Source of the DNA: Hymenopus coronatus
Lineage: Eukaryota > Arthropoda > Insecta > Mantodea > Hymenopodidae
Assembly: GCA_030762935.1 (NCBI GenBank)
Contig: CM060881.1
Location: forward strand, 96,522,001 to 96,586,000
Length of the DNA: 64,000 bases
Direction: 5' to 3'
The notes under the pieces: generated by a model
The model's database searches: none
The model's input: the letters and a program-made list of their open reading frames with translations, nothing else
Told to the model about the DNA's origin: nothing
Shown: piece after piece, positions 46,686 to 56,977 of the stretch
Layout: every line of letters starts with the position of its first letter
Numbering within the stretch: the stretch's first letter is position 1
Position numbers and translations under genes: made by a program

Positions 46686-47390
46686 TTTTCTAGACTTTAA
46701 TTCCAGAAGAAGATGAACTAATTACATTTTATGACCGAAAACCATATTGACAATCAGTTATAATAATTAACTCTTTCTAGACTTTCAGTAGAGAAGAAGC
46801 TGAACTAAAACTCACTATGACTGGAAAACCATATGAAAGCTAATAACTAATAACTGACTCTTTCTAGGTTCCTAGTCTAGAAGAAGGTGAAGTAAAAATC
46901 ATCGTATAACTGTGAAAAGCATATAGGTAGTCAGTTTTTAATGATTGACTCTTTCTAGGTTTTCAGTCTAGAAGAATGTGATCTAAGAATTACTTTATGA
47001 CTGTTAAAACCATATATGCAGTCAGCTATAATACTTTATTATTTATAGGTTCTCAGTCTTCAGGTCTGTGAAAATCATATTGGTTGTCAGTTCTAATAAT
47101 TCACTCTTCTATACTCCTGGTCTAGAAGAAGGTGAACCACAAATCACTTAAAAACTGACAAAACTATATAGGAAGTCAGTTCTAATGATTTACGTTGTTG
47201 CAGAAGAAGATGAACTAAAGATCACTTTAGGACTGAGAAAACCATACAGAGAGTCACTTCTAATTAGCGACTCTTTCTGGACATTCAGTACAGAAGATGG
47301 TGAACTAAAAACCACTCTAATACTGAGTAAACGATAGGATATCAGTTTTAATGATTGACTGCAGTCTAGAAGAAAGTGAACTAAGAATAT
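46686..47390 (+). repeat. Satellite-like array, unit ~70-92 bp, about 8 units
   Basis: Each unit reads approximately gactctttctag-x4-cagtctagaagaaggtgaac, then a taaaaatcactt-like word, then 'gactgagaaaaccatatag' and 'agtcagttctaatgatt'. The gaaaaccatat-like word recurs at about 46735, 46825, 46910, 47002, 47072, 47156, 47236 and 47325. Units are 10-25% diverged and some carry small deletions, so the array is old. No protein frame runs through it. Confidence 0.85.
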
Positions 47391-47564
47391 CAAGAAAATG
47401 ATTTTTTAACACAAGGGTTCTTCTGCTGCTCTATTTTAGTGACAGTACCGAGCATTGCTATTTCAATTTGGGCATTGCCCTATAAACACACAATAAATTT
47501 ATGCTGTTGTCTGAAATTGTTATATGGTCAAGAAAAAATATAGAGGAGTTTTCTTTATTTGTAG

Positions 47565-47744
47565 GCCAGCACCCATTGTTTCCTGGAGGCGGTGGGGCGA
47601 CGCTACCCCCGTCGGCAGCGGGCTTCAGCACGTATTGCAGCAGGCTATGGGGTACACCATTCTTGCCGGTGATACCCCGATATCCTCCTGCCTTACAGCA
47701 TGGAGCAGCGCCTCAGCACCATTTGCATGATGGCAAGGATCGAG
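47565..47744 (+). CDS. Candidate internal coding exon of an unidentified host gene
   Basis: This is the only stretch in the window that behaves like a host exon. It is preceded by a T-rich acceptor (ttttctttatttgtag) and followed by a good donor (gag|gttagt). It is exactly 180 nt, open in one frame only, starting with two bases of a split codon and ending with one, so it is a symmetric phase 1-1 exon. Both other frames contain stops. The 59 full codons encode a Pro/Gly/His-rich, apparently disordered segment with 'QHPLFPGGGG', 'LPPSAAGFSTY' and 'PQHHLHDGKDR'. Base composition and CpG density are much higher than in the flanks. I do not recognise the protein; such segments are typical of regulatory or RNA-binding proteins, but that is only a guess. 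If real, the gene runs on the plus strand and the surrounding repeats are intron. Confidence 0.5.
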
Positions 47745-47975
47745 GTTAGTATTTACCAGTATATGATTTATACGTTATTGGCAATGACTGAGCCGTTTGA
47801 AATCTGTAAATATTAAACGGAAATTTATGTAGCGCTTTCCGTAGTCCCTTCAAACTTTAAAGTATTATAAATATTATAGCATTTGAGTACGGAGCGAAAT
47901 AAAATTTCACTGTGTTGGTCAAGCATTGCGGTTTGGTTATCATTTGTTGCTTTTCATATTGCATACATCTATAAT
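47745..47975. other. Anonymous AT-rich DNA after the candidate exon
   Basis: No further exon-like segment recognised. Confidence 0.4.
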
Positions 47976-48235
47976 TTTGGATAGGTAGAGCCAGGCTAAA
48001 AAAAACTTGACGCCATATGCGGGATTTAAACCTCGGATCTCTCGGTCCCTAGCCGGTTGCTCTAACACTGAGCTACCACGCAACATTCCAGCACAGCATT
48101 AAATTCCCCAATTGACTCGCATGTCTCCCGGTAAGTCACAAGGTGATCTCAAATAACAATGTCTGGCAACAATTTTAATCACTTGTTTTTCACACAAGTT
48201 TTGTGTAAGACACAGCTGGATAGTTTGATTCCACC
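47976..48235 (-). mobile_element. tRNA-like element between direct repeats, copy 1
   Basis: On the minus strand, tacacaaaacttgtgtgaaaa (48178-48200 region), then 'agatcaccttgtgacttacc', then 'gcgagtcaattggggaattt', then a tRNA-like block at 48012-48081 (A box tggtagctcagtgttagagc, B box gaggtttaaatcccgc), then 'ggctctacctatccaa'. The same order of blocks occurs at 56.17-56.53 kb on the plus strand. It is older than the 56 kb copy, and no target-site duplication is apparent. Confidence 0.65.
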
Positions 48236-49085
48236 TAATCAAGTTATGTCCTACACAATTATCACAATTAATTAGCTATTATTTTTTCAATTGAACATTA
48301 ATTTGTAAACCATATCTCCATCATTAAATTGCAATCCTACTGAAGACAGTAGGTCTTTTTCAAGATCTATGAAATTAATAATTTTAGTATTTTAGAGCAT
48401 GCTCATGTTCAGTTTTTAACTATGGAGGATTAAATAAGAAAGTTTGAAGCACAGATGTTGTCCATAGGGCAATTAGTTGACACTTTGCAACAATACGATC
48501 TTCCAATCATGCCGGATTTTGGTGGGAGTTACCTTAAAGAAAGAATTTTCCTGATACTTCCACCAACACTATTACAACTAAAAAAAGATATCTCACAAGA
48601 AATTGGCAGCATTCCAAGACATTAGCTCTCAAATGATGTGCAAGGTGTGGTATACGCACTCCCAAAGTTTTACAAAACACAAGCCGCACTGATTGCTCAT
48701 AATAAATACACTTTAGTTTCCTTATAATCCTAAATATTATTATATTTATGCTTTAATGCTTCAAAATATGAAGTGAATTTTGAAAGACAATGTATAACAA
48801 GTGGCTCAACTGCTCCCTGTTTGATGTATACAAATCTTGCGTTGAAAGAGGTGCAGAACTCAACGGGGCTAGTTAAAAGCTACCAGTGGTGTACTGACGA
48901 GAAAGACCACGTTTTACACGCCTTATTATCAGTGCAGACTGTGATCAGTCACGTTTAAGGTGAGGCATAAAACGAAAGTCGCTCACTGGTAGATTTAATA
49001 TTACATACAATGGCAATAATTCAATATGTGGGTACTTTTTGTTATTCTGTCATCAGAGCCGTGTTGTAGCTACCTACTGGTCTGG
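48236..49085. other. Anonymous DNA
   Basis: Nothing recognised; the short plus-strand frame at 48773-48958 has no identifiable domain. Confidence 0.4.
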
Positions 49086-49094
49086 CATAAACGG

Positions 49095-49172
49095 TTAGGG
49101 CTCTAAGTCGCAAAGCTTAGCCTAAGGTAGAGAGCCCTAAGCCGCAAAGCGTAGCCGAGGGATAGTTTTTAT
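49095..49172 (+). repeat. Short tandem duplication with hairpin potential
   Basis: ctaagtcgcaaagcttagcc and ctaagccgcaaagcgtagcc are tandem near-copies about 40 bp apart. The flanking agggctct / agagccct words are perfectly inverted. Confidence 0.7.
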
Positions 49173-49423
49173 AAGTAGAGGAGTGTAGCAGCTAGGGCCG
49201 AAAGCCGCTCCTGTGCGGGGCAGTTGGGCTATCTGGTATTGCAAAGCCAAAATGTAGGGTGGGTGACACATTCAAAAGACTCTTCACCGGTACGCGTGCG
49301 GTAGTGAGGGAGTTGCATCAAGTTTATAAGTGGTGGAGCGCTCTTGCTAACAGTGTTTACTGTAACGTTCCCCTTTGCAATTGAGAACTATTGAAGGACC
49401 AGTACCAGTTCAAGGGAATCTCT

Positions 49424-50295
49424 AGAAAAAATCTTATGTGTTCCATTCACATGACTTTCTCTACATCTCTGCAACAAATTATTGTTAAAAAGCTTATGCT
49501 TCTATTTACTTCATGCTAATCTAGAAAAAAATAGCAGAAATAGTCTCATTACTTGCTTCCTTGTGAGTAGAAGGGAAATAAGGGAGTACCATAGGTTAAA
49601 AGTGATAGTCAAAAGCTGGTTGCTATGCGACTAAAGCTCCTTTGTTTCCATGGACAGAGTTGGCAATTTCCTGTATGAGAAAAGTATGTTTTTCATAGCA
49701 AAAACCAAAAACAATGAATATCTAAAAAACGATCAACTCCATGAAAAAAATGTATACAACATAAAGTGTGTATTTTAACGTTCTCTACAATTTTTGTGTG
49801 GTAAGTTTTTATTTATCTCTTACGGATTAGGAGCTATACAAAATTCCGTAAAATGCATCCAGAATAAAGTAAGCTTCCGATGCTATTCCCAGAAAATTGA
49901 AGATATACATTTTATTTGTAAAGTAAACGTCTTTAATATACGATATTTTAATCAAAATTGTTAGAGCCATTTTTAAGAAAATCAAAATTTTAGAAAAAAG
50001 TTAATGTAAAGGGTAGTTTGGGGTGGGGGGATTTTTCTCAAAATTTTCGTGTCGCATCCCTGGAAGATACTAAACTTAAATACCAAGTTTGGTATTTTAC
50101 CGACTTCTCGTTTTTGAGTTATCGTGTTCACAGACACATGGACACACGGACACACACACACATGGACCTTTTTCTTAAAATACTTTTTTTGGATACAGGG
50201 GACCCTAAAACATATATCTCGGTATCGACTTTTTTGGTGGAGTGCAATACCTTCTCTATATATTATGTGCATAGTACGTGCAGAGAAAGTAAAAA
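49424..50295 (+). mobile_element. Family A copy, complete and well preserved
   Basis: 5' end aaaaaatcttatgtgttccattcacatgactttctctac (in pieces from 49424). 3' hairpin at 50248-50292 (accttctctatatattatg...catagtacgtgcagagaaagt). The CA tract is at 50133-50162. Two antisense and sense frames of about 95 codons overlap its 3' third. Confidence 0.9.
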
Positions 50296-50439
50296 CGTCT
50301 AAGTTTTATTGTGGCAGTGCAACAAAACGAGCGAGAACTCTCCCAGTAAGTTAATGTCTTCATGTTCAACTCCGGTAATATCTTTCTTTAACTTAGGCTT
50401 CGGTAAACGAAATATAAAAATATTATATGCTCTATTAAT

Positions 50440-52341
50440 ATGCTTTTCTCTAGCTGTTCAGCTAATATTTCATTTCATTTCATTTTTATTTTGTCTAAAA
50501 GCACTATACAGGCATTGACAACGTCTGTTGAAAGGAGTACAATAACCTTGTCATAATAAATTACAAAACAAGATCACAAAATTTATCATTAAAATATTCA
50601 TGTATAGAATAAAAATATGTTTGACTAACCATGTATATATCCTGGACTTAAAATTCTGCATGTTTAAACATTTAACACTATCAGGCAAGTTATTATACAA
50701 CTTAATACCTAAGTACTTATAACTATTCTGAGATTTTGTTAGTCGATAATATGGAATGTTTACATTGGACCTATATCTAGTACTATAACTATGAATATCC
50801 ATCCTCAAAATATGTCTATGACTAGAGGCATGTATATATACTAAATTATCTAAAATATAGAGATTATAAATAGTTAAAATGCCTAACTCAATAAATAGTG
50901 GTCTACATGGGGTTATATAGGAACTTTTTTTAACTATCCAAATAATTTTCTTTTGAAGACAAAAAAATTCATTTACTTTGTTAGCACCACCCCAAAGAAT
51001 TAGGCCATATCTGATTACAGATTCAAAGAAAGCAAAATACATACTTTTCACGTATTCAATTGGGATAGAATCTCTCAAATTACGCATTGAAAATATAATA
51101 CTAGACAGTCTCTTTTTTAAATATTCAATATGGGTGGTCCACGACAATTGGTTATCAATATATACGCCTAAGAATTTAGTACTTGTCTGATACTGTAATG
51201 CTAAATCGCCTGATATCCTTTTTAAAGTGAATAAAACAGACATTGTCTTGGATTTATTTAAAAATAAGCTATTAGCTTCAAACCATTCCGAAGTTTTAAA
51301 CATTATGGCTCTATATTGATTATTCAATTCATTTGGGTCATTTCCATTTGATATAAAAATAGTATCGTCTGCAAACATTATGGTATCTGTAGGTATATTA
51401 CTTGGTAAGTCATTAATTGCAATTAAAAACAGCAAAGAGCCCAAAAGAGAACCCTGCGGGACACCATTTGCTATGTGGGACATAGATGAACATTCACCAT
51501 TTACATAAACCAATTGTTTTCTACCAAATAAACATTTCTTGCAAAAGATTATTCTTTTATCTACTTCATGCTAATCGAGATAAATATTAGCAGACTTGAT
51601 CTTATTGCCTGTTTCTTTGTAAGTAGAAGGGACATAAGCTAATACACTAGGCTAAGCGACAATCAACTTTTAAAGGCCGGTCGCTATGTGAAAGAATTGA
51701 AATCCGGTTCTCTTGCTTACTACGAGTAGACAAAGAGAGTGCAACAAAAATAAAACTTTTAATTTGAAAAAAAATTTAGGTAGCTTAAAAAACTAAAGCC
51801 AATAACACGAAATATCTAGGAAATAGTTAAAATTATAGGAGATAAATTGTGTGTTTTAACGAAATCTACCTTTTTGTATAGAAAGTTTTTGTCAATCTCT
51901 TATGCTTTGCAGCTTATACAAAAGTTATTCAAATGTCATCCAAAATGAAGAGATCTTAGGAGGCTATACCAGAAAATTCAAGATGTACATTTCGTTTGTC
52001 ATAAAAATATCGTACACTAAGGTATTTTAATCAAAAGGGCATTTTTGGGAAAATAAAAATTATCGAAAAATGATGTATGTAAAGCGTAGTTGGATATGGG
52101 GAACTTTTTTAAAATCTTCTTGTCGCATCCTTGGAAGATATTGAAATATAATACCAAGTTTTGTACTTTTCGTTTCTGAGTTATGCTGACCCCTTCCACA
52201 CACTCAGACCCGACATGTTTCTAAAGATGTTTTTTATTCAGGAGGTCTCAAAACATGTATTTCGTGTGAAATTTCGAAATAAAATTTCAATACCTTCTCT
52301 GTCTACTATGTACGTTGTACGCACCTTCTAGAGAAAGTAAA
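50440..52341 (+). mobile_element. Family A copy split by a LINE insertion
   Basis: 5' end 'tgcttttctctagctgttcag' before the LINE, then 'aaacatttcttgcaaaagattattc' in pieces after it. This matches 'ctagctgctcaac...aaacatcttgcaagat' of the 30.8 kb copy. The remainder runs to the 3' hairpin 'accttctctgtctactatgtacg...ctagagaaagtaaaa' at 52294-52341. Confidence 0.8.
50475..51530 (-). pseudogene. 5'-truncated LINE: reverse transcriptase C-terminal half
   Basis: The open frame at 50551-51513 (320 codons, continuing upstream in frame as 'LFGRKQ') encodes the second half of a non-LTR reverse transcriptase. 'GVPQGSLLG' (motif B, residues 17-25) and 'MFADD' (motif C, residues 46-50, catalytic YXDD variant) are intact. 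A thumb region 'YGLILWGG' and a C-terminal 'RLTKSQNSYKYLGIKLYNNLP' match (in parts) insect Jockey/CR1-type polyproteins. Motif A, the endonuclease and ORF1 are absent, so the copy is dead on arrival. The frame has no stops, so the insertion is young relative to its neighbours. After the stop comes a short 3' UTR ending in (ATGAA)n-like repeats (50478-50500, read on minus). No promoter is present. Confidence 0.85.
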
Positions 52342-53137
52342 AATCTGATGTACTGCACTCAAATGATTTTCTTTACTCACTCTTGTAAAATTATTCTTAT
52401 AAACGCTTATTCTTCTATGCACTTATTGTTAATTGAAATAAGCATTTGCAGAATTTGCATTATTCCGTATTTCCTTGTAGATGTAAGAGAGTAGGAAAAT
52501 ACAGTAGTTTGGGTGGCTATATAATGGCTTTAAAATCCCGATCTCCATGCAATATTAAGAAGGAAAATGGGGAGAACGAATAACCGTTTCCAATTTGAGA
52601 ACGTATTTTGATATTCCAACCAATAACAAGCAATAACAAAAATATCTCTGAAACTATTAACTCCACACAAAGGAAATATTTGACATATTCTTTTGATGAT
52701 AACGTTTAATGAGACTCACATTTTTAGATGTATTTTATGGCTTACCAGTCATTCAGAAGTCATTCAGAATTTAGATAACTTCGAAGGCTATTCCCAGAAA
52801 ACTCTGTATATAATTTGTCATGAAAATATTATACACATATAGTACTTTAATCAAATTCATTACAACCTTGGGAAAATCAAAATTTTATAAAAATGTTCCA
52901 TGTAAAGAGTAGTTCAAAATACAAATTTTGTTTACTTTCGGTTATGAGCTATGCTATTCACATGCAGACACACAGACCAGACCCACAGACACAGGGGGAC
53001 GCGGACAGTTTTCTAAAAATGATTTCTTCGGGTCAAGGAGACCTCAAAGCATTTACTGCCAGTGTAATCTCGACAGTAAATCTTTGAGAATACAATACCT
53101 CTTGCACATCCAATACGTTAGTAAGAGAAAGTAAGAG
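52342..53137 (+). mobile_element. Family A copy, directly head-to-tail with the previous copy
   Basis: Starts aaatctgatgtactgcactc immediately after 'gagaaagta' of the preceding copy. The central third is diverged. The 3' end is 'acctcttgcacatccaatacgttagtaagagaaagtaag'. The CA tract is decayed to cagacacacagaccagaccc. Confidence 0.8.
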
Positions 53138-53868
53138 TAAAGGGTTTAGAAAAAGAAAATTCACTTTTTTCACGCAGATTTAAGTTCTCAGGTTTAAAGA
53201 AAAGTGTTTCAATTAAGTCTGCAAAGGCGAGGAGTACTTTGAGTTTAAATAACATTATATTTGCAAATTTATGCCAGATTGTTGAAAATGAAGCTTTGAT
53301 TACGGCTGTTAGTACGGCTATATCTTTATTATGGACACATAACAAATACAATTTCAAATTATGTGTAGATTTTTCTAATTTTATTCCAATACAATGATGG
53401 CAATGAGTTCTAGAGATCATCTTTGCATTTGCTTCGGTTATTTTATATCTCTAATACTTATTTCGTTAATATAAATTTAGTGAAAATACATTCCATTTCC
53501 TTGCCAACGGAACCGGTTTAAGTTTCGGCTTACTTTAAAGCTTATCTTGAAGGCAAGACATAATCCTTTTGATATGACGATGTTGCAGTAAGTATATCAA
53601 AACAACGTTATCAAAACTTTGGAATGAACACAAAGGATTACCAGAGATTCGATGATAAGTATTTCAAAACCACATCTATATTACCCACTATTTGAATCCT
53701 GTTTATCATTTAATGCAACGTATTATCTATTTTATCGGTATTAATCTCTAATTAATGTGGCTTATTGAGTGATAAAATTGGTTTAGATCTTTGCTCTAGC
53801 TTTACTGAGTTTTATCCAGCTATGCAGTTGCTTACAGGTCTACAGTGCATTTTTTGATGATAAGAATA
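53138..53868. other. Anonymous DNA
   Basis: Nothing recognised; a minus-strand frame of 100 codons (53118-53420) starts in family A sequence. Confidence 0.4.
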
Positions 53869-53869
53869 A

Positions 53870-54578
53870 AAATCTGATGTGATCCATTCACATGAGTTTC
53901 TCTACATCCCTGCCTCGAACTATTGCTAAAATGTTCATGCTTCTATTTACTTCATGCTAATCGAGAAAAGATTAGTAGAAATAGTTTTATTACTTGTTTC
54001 CTTGTAAGTAGAAGGGAAATACGGGAGTACCATAGGTTAAAGTGATATTCAAAAGCTGGTTGCTTAGTGACTGAAGTTCCTTTGTTTGTATGGACAGGAG
54101 TTCACAAAGTCCTTTGTAAGAAAAGTATAGGTTTTTAAAGCTAAAACCAAAAACAAGGAATATCTCAAAAACGACCAACTCCACGAAAAAAATGCATGTA
54201 ACATAAATTGTGTGTTTTAGACTGCTCTGCTTATTTTGTAAGGTAAAATTTTCTCCATCTCTTACGGTTTAGCAGTTATGTAAAATTCCTTACAATTTAT
54301 CCAGAATAAAGTAGTTTTCAGAGGCTATTCCCAGAAAATTCAAGACATACATTTTAATTGTCAGGTATTTTTAATATATCATATTTTAATCAAAATCGTT
54401 ACAGCCATTTTTGAGAAATTCAAAATTTTCGAAAAAAATTCCATGTTAAGGGTAGTTTGGAGTTGGGGGATTTTTCTCAAAATCTTCATGTCGCATCCCT
54501 GGAAGATACTAAACTTAAATACCAAGTTTGGTATTTTACCGACTTTTCGTTTTTGAGTTATCGTGTTCACAGGCCCAC

Positions 54579-54615
<37 letters not shown>

Positions 54616-54730
54616 CCTTTTTGTGAAAATGCTTTTTTTTTTTTTTTTTGATACAGGTGAGCCTAAAACGTACATTTTCGGGCAAATCTCGGTATCGAAT
54701 TTTTGGGTGGAATGCAATACCTTCTCTACA
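53870..54730 (+). mobile_element. Family A copy, hairpin half lost
   Basis: 5' end aaaaatctgatgtgatccattcacatgagtttctctac (in pieces from 53870). The CA tract is expanded to about 15 CA units at 54582-54612. It breaks at 'ataccttctctacaca', inside the terminal hairpin. Confidence 0.9.
54582..54612 (+). repeat. (CA)n microsatellite inside family A
   Basis: About 15 dinucleotides, expanded from the shorter CA-rich tract found in all copies. Confidence 0.9.
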
Positions 54731-55371
54731 CAATTTTAATTAAAACGTTGGACTCAGTTTAATAAATAAAAATATGGAACATTTTCCGATATTAAGTGAT
54801 GATTTTTGGTGTAGAATTTATTTGAAAGTTCGTGTCGCATCTTTCAACGTGGTTTGGTTAGTTAAATTTCATACAGTTCATACAGTTGAATTTCTGCCTA
54901 AGTTTTGGTCTAATGGTTCTCTAAGAGGTTCAAAGTGAAGGTAAAATATTTTTTCTCACTACCGATACACTCCTTGGACATATTATAAGTATCATATGAA
55001 CCTCACTTGTCCTGTTATACATATATTATTACATTTTTCGTTATCTTCATCCAGAAAAAATTCATCTAAGTAATCTCGGATTCTTCGTTGGTATCATCAA
55101 TGCGATCTAAATAATCGATAAACATGTGAAAATATCTTCCTGCAAATTTTGGTTCATCGATAGGTGAATTATTTCAACCAATTCACGAAAATAATTTCTA
55201 ATCTATGTGAATATGCCCTCCGTTTATCTACGTAGTAAGGCACTACATAACGGTAATCTCCAACATTCATTGCTGTAATAATTTACTTTTGGAGTACCTG
55301 AAAGGAGATACACTTCAGAAGTACTATATTGGCAATGCTCCTTACATTGGATAATGTTTTTTATTATTAAC
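54731..55371. other. Anonymous AT-rich DNA
   Basis: Short words near 54830-54850 (ttcgtgtcgcatctttcaa) resemble family A, so this may be a very old copy; otherwise nothing recognised. Confidence 0.35.
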
Positions 55372-56095
55372 ACAAAATTGAAATCGGTCCTCTTTGTATT
55401 GGCCAAGAGTAAAACAAAAGATATATGAAAGAAAGAGGACTTCCCCTTTCAGAAAAGTTTGATTTTAAGTAATTTAAAAATGAGATCAATAACCGTAAAT
55501 AAGTGTGAAATAGTTCGCTCCACAAAAAACTATATATAACATTAATTGTGTGTTTTAACGAGGTATACATATTTTGTGTAGTAAGTTTTGACAATCTCTT
55601 GCGGGTTACCAGTTATGCAAAAGTCATTCAGAATGAAGAGGACTTCAGGAGCAATTAAAAAGAAAAATCACTTTACTTGCCATGTACTCATCGTTAACAC
55701 CTCATTTTTAACAAAATGAGTCATTTTGTAAAAGTAAACATTTTCGAAAAGTGTTCTACATAAAGAGTGGATTCACTGTGTGAATTTTCCTGAAAATTTT
55801 CGTGTCGCATCCCTGAAAAATATTTAACTTAAATACCAAGTTTGGTAATTAACCGACTTTTCGTTTCTGAGATGTGCTGTTCAAAGACAGACAGACACAC
55901 TGTCTCTCTCTCTTTCTCTCTCTCTCTCACACACACTGGATCTTTTTTTAAAATGTTTTTTTTTTTAATTCAGGAAACATCAAAATATGTAATTTAGATC
56001 AATGAAACCTCAGTATCGAATTTTTGGGTGGAATACAATATCTTCTCTAGTTATATAAATTATGCATACTTGTTACATAAACTAAAAAATATGTA
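55372..56095 (+). mobile_element. Family A copy, 5' quarter missing
   Basis: Begins at 'aaattgaaatcggtcctctt' and ends at the hairpin remnant 'atcttctctagttatataaattatgcatacttgttac'. The CA tract is replaced by a (TC)n/(CA) run at 55900-55936. Confidence 0.75.
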
Positions 56096-56159
56096 AAACT
56101 GCAGCTTGAGGGGGAGGGGTCCTCACTCCCGCGCAAAAAGAACGAATGGGATTACTAGG

Positions 56160-56539
56160 AAATTATTCTAAATCTACCTATCCAACTTCTGTCCTACACA
56201 CAGCTTGTGTGAAAAAAACAATTAAATCAATATTAATTGACCATAATAGTTTGCTATACTATGAATACTGAGAGTTAAAGTACTTACGAGATTGTAAGTC
56301 GCCATTGGAGTATGATATCTCAAAATAATTTTAGATCACCTTGTGGTATACTGGGAAACAAGCGAGTCAGTTGAGAAATTCAATGATGTGCCGGCATGTT
56401 GCCATGGTAACTCAGTAGAGACCGGGAGATTCGTGGTTCAAATCCCGGCTATGGCATTGAATTTTTCAGTCTGATTCTACATATCCAACTCCTATCCTAC
56501 ACACGGTTTTTGTGAATAACAGTTAAATTATTCTAAATC
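56160..56539 (+). mobile_element. tRNA-like element between direct repeats, copy 2, 15-bp TSD
   Basis: Flanks aaattattctaaatc at 56160-56174 and 56525-56539 are identical. Inside, about 54-bp direct repeats lie at both ends (tctacctatccaacttctgt... from 56173; tctacatatccaactcctat... from 56475), each followed by a ctacacac...gtgtga word able to form a hairpin. Between them are an AT-rich segment, 'agatcaccttgtggtatact', and a tRNA-like block at 56398-56455 (gccatggtaactcagt ... gtggttcaaatcccggc). The acceptor-like ends gccatgg/ctatggc pair fully, but the middle is deleted, so it is not a functional tRNA. No coding capacity. It could be a SINE with a duplicated tail or a TRIM-like element; 15 bp is too long for an LTR-type duplication. 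Confidence 0.7.
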
Positions 56540-56975
56540 GTTTAAAACAATCCAAATTTCTTCAAAAACAAATAACATGCGAGGAAATTTATATTTTCAA
56601 CGTGATCAAGTATACTATTAATAACATATCATGGAATGCGCAATATACGAAGCATCAGCAAGTTTCATCTCGAAGATAACATTGGTAATATAATCCTGAT
56701 TTTTGCCACGACCTTGGATAAGATTTATTTCATGGATACGCCTTATATTAATCCCTAAAATGTTACGAAACGATATCGTTGCTTTTGTAAAATTCTGTTT
56801 ATCTGAAAGCAAGGCTAACTTGGGGGAAATCCTGTAGTAATCCAGCGCAGACCACTCCCGAGCTACCATGAAAAGATTTATAGCTTTGTGATATCATTTC
56901 CCACGCCTGTCTACGCCCAGCTGATAACTGTCTGCTCAACTCGACATAGTATCGACGAGAATATGTGTCCCTCAA
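56540..56975. other. Unassigned, one 83-codon minus frame
   Basis: A frame at 56618-56869 (-) has balanced composition and no low complexity, but I recognise no domain and cannot place splice sites. Confidence 0.3.
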
Positions 56976-56977
56976 GA

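Noticed and set aside
46510..47390. Regularly spaced repeats, considered as a CRISPR array
   Set aside because: Units of ~85 bp are repetitive along their whole length, with no unique spacers, in eukaryotic DNA.
56398..56455. Possible functional tRNA gene
   Set aside because: The acceptor ends pair, but the D/anticodon region is shortened and the block is embedded in a repeated element that also occurs at 48.0 kb.
56160..56539. Retrozyme with hammerhead ribozyme in the direct repeats
   Set aside because: The conserved ctgatga and gaaa core words of a hammerhead were not found in the right arrangement.
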